Shown one piece after another: positions 56,711-64,000 of a DNA stretch of 64,000 nt (position 1 is its first letter; the number at the start of each line of letters is the position of its first letter). This stretch comes from Roseococcus sp. SDR (GTDB taxonomy: Bacteria > Pseudomonadota > Alphaproteobacteria > Acetobacterales > Acetobacteraceae): positions 57,361 through 121,360 of the forward strand of contig NZ_JAHRCU010000017.1 in the NCBI RefSeq assembly GCF_019083995.1, given 5' to 3'. The translations under genes were made by a program, and so were the position numbers. The notes beneath the pieces were generated by a model. That model was given only the letters and a program-made list of their open reading frames with translations, was not told the origin of the DNA and ran no database searches.

Positions 56711-58057
56711 CTATCGCAGCTCGGCGCAGCCCTCGGGCGCGGCGGCGCCCGCCAGCCGGTCCGCCATCCAGCGCAGATACATGGGTTCGGCCACGCCGGG
56801 CGTGCTGAAATGCGTCTGCGCGCCGGGCAGCTGCACGCGGGAGACATTGCCGCCCATCCCGCACATCTGCCGCTGATAGGCCGCCCCCATGGCGGGCGGC
56901 ACCGTCGTGTCATGCGTGCCCCAGTAGATCACCACCGGCGCCACCGGCCGCACCGGCGCGACGCTGCCGGCCATGAAGGCCCGCGCCCAGTTGAGCGGGT
57001 TGGTCGGCTGGTCGCTCAGCAGCGAGCGATAGGTGGCGCCATAGGCGAAGTTCAGCGTGTCGCTCAGCACGTGCATGCACTTGCGCCGCATCAGCCCGTC
57101 CAGCACGCGAGCGCCGTCCGTGGTGAAGACGTCGGTCATCTGCACATTCGGGAAGGCCGCCGCGGCGCCCCAGATGCTCATGGACATATGCGCGAAGTCG
57201 AAGATGTTGGAGGCGAAGCCGCTGATCAGCCCCTGGACGAAGGCGGCGGCGCTCGCCTCGGTCAGCTCGCCCGGCGGCATGGAGGCCGAGATGACCTCGG
57301 GCGCCATGGCCACGAAGCCCTGCATCTGGATACCGTCAAAGGCCGTCCCGCGCCGGGCGATGTAGTCGCCCAGGCTCGCCGCCGCCACCGTGGCGCCGCC
57401 GCCCTGAGACCAGCCATAGATGATGGCGCGGCGGTCCGGCCCGGAGAGCCCCATGGCACCCGCCGCGCGGATCGCGTTGATCGCATCGCGCGCATTGGTG
57501 GCGGCAACGGCGTATTGATGCGCCCCCGGCCCGCCCTGGCCCTGATAGTCGGTCGCGACGACGACCTGGCCGCGCTGGATCATGGTCTCGACGCCCGGCA
57601 CGCCGTAGTCGTTCCAGGAATTGCCCGAGGGCATGAAATACTGGTTCAGCCCCTGCGCCGGGTCCCACATCTGGGAGGGGCCGCAATTGGCCGCGGTGCC
57701 CGTGGTGCCATGCGCCCAGGAGATGATGGGCCGACCGCGCGCCGGCATCTGGCCGCGGGGCGCGATGACCAGCGCGGTGGAGATGGTCGGCCGCTCCTGC
57801 ACGTCGGAGGAGACATAGGCGATGCGCCAGGCCTGGGCATTGGGGATGGAGGTCGCGACCTGCTCGCGCTGCAGCACCTCGCCCAGCTTGCCGCGCGGCG
57901 TCAGGGCCTGGGCCCGCTGGTAGAAGGGCGGCAAGGCCACGGGCGGGGCGGCGGTGGCGGCCGGGCGTGCAGGCTGCGCCGGCGCCTGGGCCCAGGCGAG
58001 ACCCGGAGCCATGGCGAGGAGCCCGGCCGTGAGCAGGCGGGCGAGTGGGCAAGACAT
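56711..58057 (-). CDS. Secretory lipase/alpha-beta hydrolase
   Basis: About 448 aa. Signal peptide MSCPLARLLTAGLLAMAPGLAWAQ, Pro/Ala linker, then an alpha/beta hydrolase of the secretory-lipase (LIP) type. HGTTG oxyanion region, nucleophile elbow GWSQGGGATVAA, and late Asp (GTHDTTVP) and His (AQTHFSTPG) forming the triad. ATG 58057 has GGAAGGA seven bases upstream. Likely cleaves extracellular esters; the substrate is unknown. Confidence 0.88.
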   Translation of the reverse strand: MSCPLARLLTAGLLAMAPGLAWAQAPAQPARPAATAAPPVALPPFYQRAQALTPRGKLGEVLQREQVATSIPNAQAWRIAYVSSDVQERPTISTALVIAPRGQMPARGRPIISWAHGTTGTAANCGPSQMWDPAQGLNQYFMPSGNSWNDYGVPGVETMIQRGQVVVATDYQGQGGPGAHQYAVAATNARDAINAIRAAGAMGLSGPDRRAIIYGWSQGGGATVAAASLGDYIARRGTAFDGIQMQGFVAMAPEVISASMPPGELTEASAAAFVQGLISGFASNIFDFAHMSMSIWGAAAAFPNVQMTDVFTTDGARVLDGLMRRKCMHVLSDTLNFAYGATYRSLLSDQPTNPLNWARAFMAGSVAPVRPVAPVVIYWGTHDTTVPPAMGAAYQRQMCGMGGNVSRVQLPGAQTHFSTPGVAEPMYLRWMADRLAGAAAPEGCAELR

Positions 58058-58234
58058 GCGGCGTTCCTTCCGGTGATGTGGCCTGGACCGCCGTTCGACG
58101 GGAGGCCGCGTCCACATCCTGCCCGGAAGGCGCAAGCCGTGGCGTTGCGATCGATCAATCAACGCAAGTTGAAGCAGCGCGCCACCCAGGGCCGCATCAC
58201 CGCGGGCCGGCGCGGCGATGCGGCCGGGCGCCCT

Positions 58235-58289
58235 GGCTCGGACGCATGGTCCGAGCCGGCCAGCCAAGCCGCCTCGCTTGAGAACGCCA
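58235..58289 (-). repeat. Hairpin and degenerate relative of the dispersed repeat
   Basis: Perfect 9-bp inverted repeat GGCTCGGAC/GTCCGAGCC with a 5-base loop (58235-58257). Next to it lies the minus-strand text CTCAAGCGAGGCGGCTTGGCT (58264-58284). The latter resembles the flanks of the dispersed repeat (CTCAAACG...GGCTTGGCT) with the central hairpin missing. Kinship is tentative. Confidence 0.35.
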
Positions 58290-58312
58290 TCAACCGCGCG
58301 TGCCGCGGGGCC

Positions 58313-59890
58313 TCAGTTCCCGATCCGCACCGAGCGCAGCGGGAACCCGTTATCCGCCTGCTGCACGAGCGTGACGTTGTTGCGCGCGGCCCAGACCACC
58401 TGCTGCTGGTGCAGCGGGATATAGGCGACGTCCGACTGCAGGAGGCGGGTCGCCTGAGTGATCAGTTCCTGTCGGCGGGCGGGCACGGTCTCGACGGAGA
58501 TCTGGTCCACCAGTGCGTCGAAGGCCGGGTTGGAATAGCCGCCATTGTTGAAGACGCCGCGCGTGCCGTCCCGCGTGCCGGCCAGGTTGAACAGCGCGTT
58601 GTGCGCGTCATAGGTGTTGGGCGTCCAGCCGAGCAGGTAGAAGCTCGTGTTGTAGCGGGGCGCGTTCACCTCGGCGAAGAAGCGGGCGCGGGTCTGGGCA
58701 GCCAGCGTCACGCGCACACCGATGCGCGCCAGCATGGCCACGACGGCGGTGCAGATCGCCTCGTCATTCACGTAGCGGTCATTGGGGCAGTCCATCGTGA
58801 CACCGAAGCCGTTCGGATACCCCGCCTCCGCCAACAGCCGGCGCGAGGCCTCGAGGTCGAGCGGCAGGCGCGTGTCATTGGCCTCCAGGAAGCCATTTAC
58901 GCCCGGGCCGAAGATCTGGCCCGCGGGGCGCGCCTGGCCGCGCATCACGCGGGTCGTGATCGCCTGCACGTCGATCGCCTGGTAGAGGGCACGGCGCACG
59001 CGCACATCCTGGAAGGGGTTGCGGCCGCGCACGTCGCTCTTCAGCAGTTCCGCACGGCTCTGATCCATGCCGAGATAGATGGTGCGCAGCTCCGGCCCCT
59101 GGATGATGCGCATGTTGGGCGTGCGGCCGATGCGGTCCATGTCCTGCGGCGGCACGGTATAGACCATGTCCACCTCGCCCGAGAGCAGGGCGGCGACGCG
59201 CGTCGCGTCATTGGCGATGACGTTGAACTCCACGCGCGTCAGGTTGTGCGTGGGCGTGTCCCACCAGAGCGGGTTCGGCGCCAGCACGGTGCGGCGATCG
59301 GGCTCGCGGCTCACCAGCAGGAAGGGGCCGGTGCCCATGGCGTTGCGGGTGGCGTAGTTCTCCTCGCGCGAGGTGAGGTCGGCCACACGTTGCGCGCCGT
59401 GCCGCTCGAGCCAGGCCTTGCTCATGATGCCGAAGCTCGTCAGCTCCTCCGGCAGGATGGGGCTGGGGACGCGGGTGATCAGGTCCACCGTGAAGTCGTC
59501 CACCTTCCGCACCTCGGCCACGGCGGCGAAGTAGGAGGTGATGTTGGACCCCGGCCCGCGCGCGCGGGCGATGGAGAAGATCACGTCATCCGCCGTGAAG
59601 GGCGAGCCGTCGGAGAAGCGGACATTGCGGCGCAGGTGGAAGCGCCAGGTCAGCGGGTCGGCCTGCTCCCAGCGCTCGGCGAGTGCGGCTTCCAGGCGCA
59701 GGTTGCGGTCACGCCGGATCAGCGGCTCGTAGATGTTGGCGTTGAAGGTGAGGAGGAAGGTCTCGGACCGGGTGTAGGGGTCCATCGAGTTGACGTCGCC
59801 GTCATTGGCCCAGCGGAACAGGTTGGCCTGCGCGGGCGCGCCGCCGAGGGCGACCGCGAGGGCGGCCGCGGCCAGGAAGGGACGGAACAT
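58313..59890 (-). CDS. Peptide/oligopeptide-type ABC transporter substrate-binding protein
   Basis: A 525-residue family-5 extracellular solute-binding protein: signal peptide MFRPFLAAAALAVALGGAPAQA, NSMDPYTRSETFLLTFNANIYEPLI, WRFHLRRNVRFSDGSPFTADDVIFS and VRRALYQAIDVQAI. These receptors bind peptides, nickel, glutathione or opines. No permease or ATPase gene is next to it in the window, so it may be an orphan or its operon was split. It converges with nothing; the atp terminator lies just before it. Confidence 0.92.
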   Translation of the reverse strand: MFRPFLAAAALAVALGGAPAQANLFRWANDGDVNSMDPYTRSETFLLTFNANIYEPLIRRDRNLRLEAALAERWEQADPLTWRFHLRRNVRFSDGSPFTADDVIFSIARARGPGSNITSYFAAVAEVRKVDDFTVDLITRVPSPILPEELTSFGIMSKAWLERHGAQRVADLTSREENYATRNAMGTGPFLLVSREPDRRTVLAPNPLWWDTPTHNLTRVEFNVIANDATRVAALLSGEVDMVYTVPPQDMDRIGRTPNMRIIQGPELRTIYLGMDQSRAELLKSDVRGRNPFQDVRVRRALYQAIDVQAITTRVMRGQARPAGQIFGPGVNGFLEANDTRLPLDLEASRRLLAEAGYPNGFGVTMDCPNDRYVNDEAICTAVVAMLARIGVRVTLAAQTRARFFAEVNAPRYNTSFYLLGWTPNTYDAHNALFNLAGTRDGTRGVFNNGGYSNPAFDALVDQISVETVPARRQELITQATRLLQSDVAYIPLHQQQVVWAARNNVTLVQQADNGFPLRSVRIGN

Positions 59891-59908
59891 GAGGATCTCC
59901 CGAAAACG

Positions 59909-59943
59909 AAAAATGCCGGCACAGGCTAGACCTGCGCCGGCAT
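59909..59943 (-). terminator. Rho-independent terminator after the atp genes
   Basis: Minus-strand hairpin with outer arms ATGCCGGC/GCCGGCAT (59913-59920 and 59936-59943) and inner CAGG/CCTG, followed by TTTTT. It lies 27 bases after the atpF stop, ending the Fo operon. Confidence 0.9.
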
Positions 59944-59969
59944 CGTGACGAGTGGGAGCGGCGCCGAAA

Positions 59970-60458
59970 TCAGGCGGCGCGGAAGGCCGTCGGCAGGCTG
60001 GCCACGGCGCTGTCGATCAGCGCGGCATCGGCCGTGGCATCGTGGCGGGCCACGATGATTTCGCGCACGGCGGCGGTCGCGATCTCGGCGGCGGCGTTGC
60101 GCACCTCGGTCACGGCGCTCGCCTCGGCGGCGGCGATGCGGTCCATCGCCATCCGCTCGCGACGGCGGGCGGCGGCCTCGGCCTCCGCGGCTGCGGCGGT
60201 GGCGAGGCGCTGGGCCTCGGCCTGGGCGCGCTCGATCATGGCGGCGGCCTCGGCGGTGGCGGCGTCACGCTCGGCCTGGGCCTGGGCCAGCATGGCCTCG
60301 GCCTCGGCGCGGAGACGGCTCGCCTCCTCAAGCTCGGCGCGGATGCGATCACCGCGAGCGTCGAGTATCGCCGTCGCCCGGCTCCAGGCCAGCTTGCCGA
60401 AGAGCAGGATGAAGATGATGAAGCTGGAAGCGACCCAGAACTTCGGATCCTGCAGCAT
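59970..60458 (-). CDS. atpF: ATP synthase Fo subunit b
   Basis: Peripheral-stalk subunit, 162 aa: one N-terminal membrane helix (FWVASSFIIFILLFGKLAW) and a long charged Ala/Glu/Arg coiled coil. It is the b copy of the b/b' pair found in alphaproteobacteria and phototrophs. Last gene of the operon, one base after atpG. Confidence 0.94.
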   Translation of the reverse strand: MLQDPKFWVASSFIIFILLFGKLAWSRATAILDARGDRIRAELEEASRLRAEAEAMLAQAQAERDAATAEAAAMIERAQAEAQRLATAAAAEAEAAARRRERMAMDRIAAAEASAVTEVRNAAAEIATAAVREIIVARHDATADAALIDSAVASLPTAFRAA

Positions 60459-60459
60459 G

Positions 60460-60957
60460 TCAGCGGCCTCCCTGCGTCGCGGCGCGATCGACCGCGGCGG
60501 TCACGTCATTGGCCGGGGCCTGGATGGCAAGGCGGTCCAGCATGGCCGTCGCCGTCTCGCCGGCGACGCCGCGCAGCGCGCCCATCGCCTGGTCCCGCGC
60601 GGCGCGGACCTGCTGTTCGGCCTGTGCCACCTGGGCGGCGAGGCGGGCGTTGATCTCGGCGGCCTGGGCTGCCGACTTGGTCTGCGCATCGAGCATGGCG
60701 GCCGCGATGGCAGCCTGGGCCTCGGCACGGGCGGCGGCGGTCGCCGCCCGGATCTCGGCGAGTGCGGCCTCACCCGCCGCCTGCGCATCGCGCGCGGCGT
60801 TGAGATCAGCCGCGATGCGCGCAGCGCGTTCGTCGAGAACCGACGCCACCTGGGGCAGCGCATAGTTCTTCAGGACGAAGAAGAGGAAGCCAAAGATGAT
60901 CAGCAGCCAGACCAGCTTGCTCATCATCAGTGGGTTGGCAAAGTCGAGCTGCGGCAT
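60460..60957 (-). CDS. atpG: ATP synthase Fo subunit b'
   Basis: Second peripheral-stalk subunit, 165 aa: MPQLDFANPLMMSKLVWLLIIFGFLFFVLKNYALPQVASVLDERAARIAADL at the start is characteristic of b' (membrane helix, then LP-x-V-x-x-x-L-x-x-R). The remainder is coiled coil. Sits between the c and b subunit genes. Confidence 0.94.
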   Translation of the reverse strand: MPQLDFANPLMMSKLVWLLIIFGFLFFVLKNYALPQVASVLDERAARIAADLNAARDAQAAGEAALAEIRAATAAARAEAQAAIAAAMLDAQTKSAAQAAEINARLAAQVAQAEQQVRAARDQAMGALRGVAGETATAMLDRLAIQAPANDVTAAVDRAATQGGR

Positions 60958-61029
60958 GGAAATGTCCTGGGGCGGGAGGCCCGATGCAGAGGAACGTGGG
61001 CGGAGCGCTCAGCGCCCCGCCCGACGCGC

Positions 61030-61254
61030 TCAGGCGAACAGGATGAGGAAGGCGATCAGCAGCGCGAAGAGCGCGACCGCTTCCGTCAGCGCGAAGCCCA
61101 GAATGCCGATCGGGAAGACGGCGTCGCGGGCGGAGGGGTTACGCGCCACGCTGGTGATCAGCGAGGAGAAGATGTTCCCGATGCCGAGGCCCACGCCGAA
61201 CAGCGCGATGACGGCGATGCCAGCCCCGAGGGCCTTGGCGGCAGCAACTTCCAT
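61030..61254 (-). CDS. atpE: ATP synthase Fo subunit c
   Basis: Proteolipid ring subunit, 74 aa, two membrane helices. The proton-carrying Glu58 is in [16 protein letters not shown]; the loop has the conserved ARNPSARD. A Glu with no Na+-type ligand set indicates a proton-driven enzyme. Confidence 0.96.
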   Translation of the reverse strand: MEVAAAKALGAGIAVIALFGVGLGIGNIFSSLITSVARNPSARDAVFPIGILGFALTEAVALFALLIAFLILFA

Positions 61255-61302
61255 GTTCTCAATCCTTCTGTTTGCTGAGAAGCAGGTGGGGACGGCCCGT
61301 GC

Positions 61303-62058
61303 TCAGTGCAGGTGCACGGCGTCGTGGAGGTAGATGCAGGTGAGGATCGCGAACACGTAAGCCTGCAGGAACGCGACCAGCACTTCGAAGCCGACCAGCG
61401 CGACGTTGATCGCGAGCGGCATGACGGCGATGAACGGCCCCACCGCGCCCAGGCCCGCCAGCATCACCACGAAGGTGGCGAAGACCTTCAGCATCACGTG
61501 GCCCGCCACCATGTTGGCGAAGAGACGGATGGAGAGGCTGATCGGGCGCGAGAGGTAGGAGACGATCTCGACCGGAATGATGATGGGCGCGAGCCAGATG
61601 GGCGCGCCCTCGGGGAAGAAATACCCCAGGAACTTCTTGCCATGCAGCATGATCGCGACCGTCGTGATCAGGACGAAGACGATCATCGCCATGACGAAGG
61701 TCATGCTGATGTGGCTGGTATAGGTGAAGGCGTAGGGGAAGAGGCCCAGCATGTTCCCGAAGAGGATGAACATGAAGAGCGTGAAGACGAAGGGGAAGAA
61801 GCGGCGGCCTTCCTCGCCGATCTGCGCCAGCACCATGTCGTCGATGAAGCCATAGGCGCTTTCCGCCAGGCTCTGCATCCGGCCGGGAACGATGGCGCGG
61901 TGGCGCATGCCCCACATCATGAGCAGGACGATCAGGCCGCCCGAGATGAGCATGTAGAGGTTGGATTGCGTGAAGCCGACGGACCGGCCGACGGCGCCAA
62001 GCGCAGGCGCCAGATCGAACTGACTGAGCGCGTCAATCGCTTTCCCCTCAACGGCCAC
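61303..62058 (-). CDS. atpB: ATP synthase Fo subunit a
   Basis: Proton-channel subunit, 251 aa with about five to six membrane helices. Essential Arg is in the RPISLSIRLFANMVAGH segment; VAFLQAYVFAILTCIYLHDA ends the protein. It works with the c-ring. Next to atpI upstream and atpE downstream. Confidence 0.96.
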   Translation of the reverse strand: MAVEGKAIDALSQFDLAPALGAVGRSVGFTQSNLYMLISGGLIVLLMMWGMRHRAIVPGRMQSLAESAYGFIDDMVLAQIGEEGRRFFPFVFTLFMFILFGNMLGLFPYAFTYTSHISMTFVMAMIVFVLITTVAIMLHGKKFLGYFFPEGAPIWLAPIIIPVEIVSYLSRPISLSIRLFANMVAGHVMLKVFATFVVMLAGLGAVGPFIAVMPLAINVALVGFEVLVAFLQAYVFAILTCIYLHDAVHLH

Positions 62059-62082
62059 CGCGCACCTCCAGCATGAAACCCA

Positions 62083-62382
62083 TCAATTCTTGCGAGCGCC
62101 GGACCGGGGATTGAACAGGCGATACACGTTCAACACGCCGGCGGCGGCCCCCAGGACGAAGAACAGGAGAAAGAGCCAAGGCCAGGTGCCAAGCCACCGG
62201 TCCAGCGCGAAGCCGAGCCCCACGCCCACCACCAGCGCCGAGAAGACCTCGACCCCAGCCCGGAGACCAAACCCCCAAGGGGATGTCGGACCCCCGCCTT
62301 GTCCGGCCTGCGGCTTGTCGAGACCCTGGCGGTCCCGAGCGGCCTTGAGGCGGTTCTTCAGCGAATCCCGGCTATCCACCAT
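62083..62382 (-). CDS. atpI: ATP synthase accessory protein AtpI
   Basis: About 99 aa with two membrane helices (GVEVFSALVVGVGLGFALDRWLG and WLFLLFFVLGAAAGVLNVYRL), the AtpI/AtpZ pattern. Thought to help c-ring assembly or Mg2+ handling. GGAAGGAG lies just before ATG 62382; an ATG five codons earlier is also possible. First gene of the Fo operon. Confidence 0.92.
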   Translation of the reverse strand: MVDSRDSLKNRLKAARDRQGLDKPQAGQGGGPTSPWGFGLRAGVEVFSALVVGVGLGFALDRWLGTWPWLFLLFFVLGAAAGVLNVYRLFNPRSGARKN

Positions 62383-62480
62383 GGCTCCTTCCTTCAAGTT
62401 TCCGTTGGAAGGCGAGGCTGCCTCTATGGCGGCGCAGCATGACTGTCAAGCGCGCGCCCCCCCAGAAAGCGACCTGAAAG

Positions 62481-64000
62481 CTACCCTTCCGCCATCGCCA
62501 CGGCCTCGCCCAGATCCACCGAAAGCAGGCGGGAAACGCCGCGTTCCTGCATGGTGACGCCGAACAGCCGGTGCATCCGCGCCATGGTCAGCGCGTGGTG
62601 CGTGACGATCAGGAAGCGCGTCCCCGTTTCCGCCATGCTGTCCAGCAGGTCGCAGAGGCGTTCCACATTCGCGTCATCCAGCGGCGCGTCCACCTCGTCC
62701 AGCACGCAGACCGGGGCGGGATGGCAGCGGAACACCGCGAAGATCAGCGAAAGCGCGGTCAGCGCCTGCTCGCCGCCCGAGAGCAGGGACAGCGCCGAGA
62801 GCTTCTTGCCCGGCGGCTCGGCATAGATCTCGAGGCCCGCCTCCAGCGGATCCTCGCTGCCGACGAGCGCCAGATGCGCCCGCCCGCCGCCGAAGAGCTT
62901 GCTGAACAGCGCCCGGAACTCGCGGTCCACCTGGTCGAAGATGGCGCGCAGCCGCTCTCGCGCCTCGCGGTTCAGGTGGCCGATGGAGCCGCGCAGCTTG
63001 GCGATGGCCGAGCCCACTTCCTCGCGGTCCCGGTTGATGCCGGCGATGCGGGCTTCCAGCTCCTCCAGCTCGGTCTCGGCGCGGAGGTTGACGGGGCCGA
63101 CCTCCTCGCGCTCGCGGATCAGGCGCTCGGCGCGGCGGCGGGCGCGGTCCTCGGCGGCGTCGGAGATGTCCTCCGGGGCAGCGGGCAGCTCGGCCGATTC
63201 GCCCATGCGCTCCAGGATGCGCGCGGCCAGCGCCTCGCCGGCCTGCAGCGCCGAGTCCCGGGCCGCCTCAGCCCGCAGCGCGGCCTCGCGCGCCTGGACC
63301 AGCGCGGCCTCGGCGCTGCGGCGGACCTCCTCACGCTCGCGGGCCCGGGTCTCGGCAGCGTCGAGTCTGGCGCGAGCCTCGGCATGGGCGGCCTCGGCTG
63401 CTTCCAGGCGGCGGGCGGCATCGGCGGCCGCACCCGCCACGCGCTCGGGCAGCGCCTTCGCGGCCTCGCGCCGGGCGAAGGCCTCGGCGCGGCGCGATTC
63501 GAGACCGGCGAGGCGCGTCGTCGCATCCTGCAGGCGCTGCGCCCAGGCGGCGCGCTCGGCCAGCGCGGCCTCGCGCCGTGTGGCGAGGCTTTCCCGCTCG
63601 GCCTTCAGCGCCAGCGCCCGGCCGCGCATCTCGGCGGCCTTGCCGCGAATGCCGGACAGCGCAAGGCGTGCCTGGTCCACCTGCGCCCGCGCCTCGGCGA
63701 GATCCGGCAGGGCGCCACGGGCGGCGCGGGCGGCGGCGAGCGCCGCATCCGCCTCAGCCGATTCGGCCGCGATGCGCTCCTGCTGCGGGATGAGGGCGGC
63801 GAGCTGCGCCTGGGCCGCGTTATGGCGGCTCCGCAGCCCGGCCTGCTCCGACCGGGCACGGCCCAGCATGGCCTCGGCCTCGCGCCGGGCTTCGCGGGCG
63901 GCGGATTCGGCCGCCTGGGCCAGGCGCGCCGCCTCCGCCTCGGCCGCGAAGCCGGTGACGGCGGGGCTGGCGGCGAGCAGCGCCTCGGCCTCGGTCAGCG
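62481..64000 (-). CDS. smc: Chromosome segregation protein SMC, 3' part (runs off the right edge)
   Basis: C-terminal part of SMC: a long Ala/Glu/Arg coiled coil, then the head with ABC signature LSLLSGGEQALTALSLIFAVF and Walker B APVCVLDEVDAPLDDANVERL, and an H-loop region FLIVTHHALTMARMHRLFGVTMQ. The frame is open to base 64000; the first Met inside (63869) is not the real start. SMC condenses and segregates the chromosome. Confidence 0.95.
   Translation of the reverse strand, partial: LTEAEALLAASPAVTGFAAEAEAARLAQAAESAAREARREAEAMLGRARSEQAGLRSRHNAAQAQLAALIPQQERIAAESAEADAALAAARAARGALPDLAEARAQVDQARLALSGIRGKAAEMRGRALALKAERESLATRREAALAERAAWAQRLQDATTRLAGLESRRAEAFARREAAKALPERVAGAAADAARRLEAAEAAHAEARARLDAAETRAREREEVRRSAEAALVQAREAALRAEAARDSALQAGEALAARILERMGESAELPAAPEDISDAAEDRARRRAERLIREREEVGPVNLRAETELEELEARIAGINRDREEVGSAIAKLRGSIGHLNREARERLRAIFDQVDREFRALFSKLFGGGRAHLALVGSEDPLEAGLEIYAEPPGKKLSALSLLSGGEQALTALSLIFAVFRCHPAPVCVLDEVDAPLDDANVERLCDLLDSMAETGTRFLIVTHHALTMARMHRLFGVTMQERGVSRLLSVDLGEAVAMAEG

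Overview
The window is visibly GC-rich chromosomal DNA of an alphaproteobacterium, most probably an acetic-acid-bacteria relative (Acetobacteraceae, Roseomonas-like). The reasons are the split atpI-B-E-G(b')-F operon, the order acpS-lepB-rnc-era-recO-parC, DUF1491 and DUF1223 proteins, a GAAC-N7-GAAC LexA box at uvrA, and seven TctC/Bug-type solute receptors. The genus is an inference; no rRNA gene is present.

Layout. 1-10.5 kb: 3' end of parE, small conserved genes, two TctC-type receptors beside a TauD-family dioxygenase, a GST, and a compact minus-strand row (proXp-type editing protein, CnoX-like chaperedoxin, LON-substrate-binding protein, Trm112-like, DUF971). 10.5-15.3 kb: a glycan-modification patch with two GT2 proteins (one fused to a methyltransferase-like domain) and three methyltransferases, ending at tRNA-Lys. 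15.4-23 kb: cyclophilin, coaD, gyrA, ssb and uvrA, with an SOS box between ssb and uvrA. 23-31.4 kb: CopC-like protein, a Pat-type protein acetyltransferase, two close paralogous receptors around a ureohydrolase, glutaminase and the leucyltransferase bpt. 31.5-34.5 kb: a 999-residue RTX/cadherin-like secreted protein. 34.5-46.3 kb: parC, recO, an AT-rich two-gene island, then era, rnc, lepB, acpS, rsh, rpoZ and folK. 46.3-59.9 kb: redox enzymes, two more receptors, a GntR regulator with a likely operator, a MetE-like protein, a 60-bp tandem-repeat gene, ubiA, rsmE, gshA, a secretory-lipase-like hydrolase and a peptide-type ABC receptor. 59.9-64 kb: the Fo part of ATP synthase and the 3' part of smc.

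Most genes are housekeeping (three type II topoisomerase subunits, repair, stringent response, membrane energy). The clearest accessory element is the AT-rich island at about 37.9-40.0 kb. It carries a DUF262 protein and a HEPN nuclease in overlapping genes, lies between recO and era, and is a good candidate for a phage-defence or toxin-type module.

A second noteworthy signal is a dispersed repeat (at 1.93, 23.8 and 42.8 kb). Its 6-bp hairpin arms differ between copies but always stay complementary around a fixed TCC loop.
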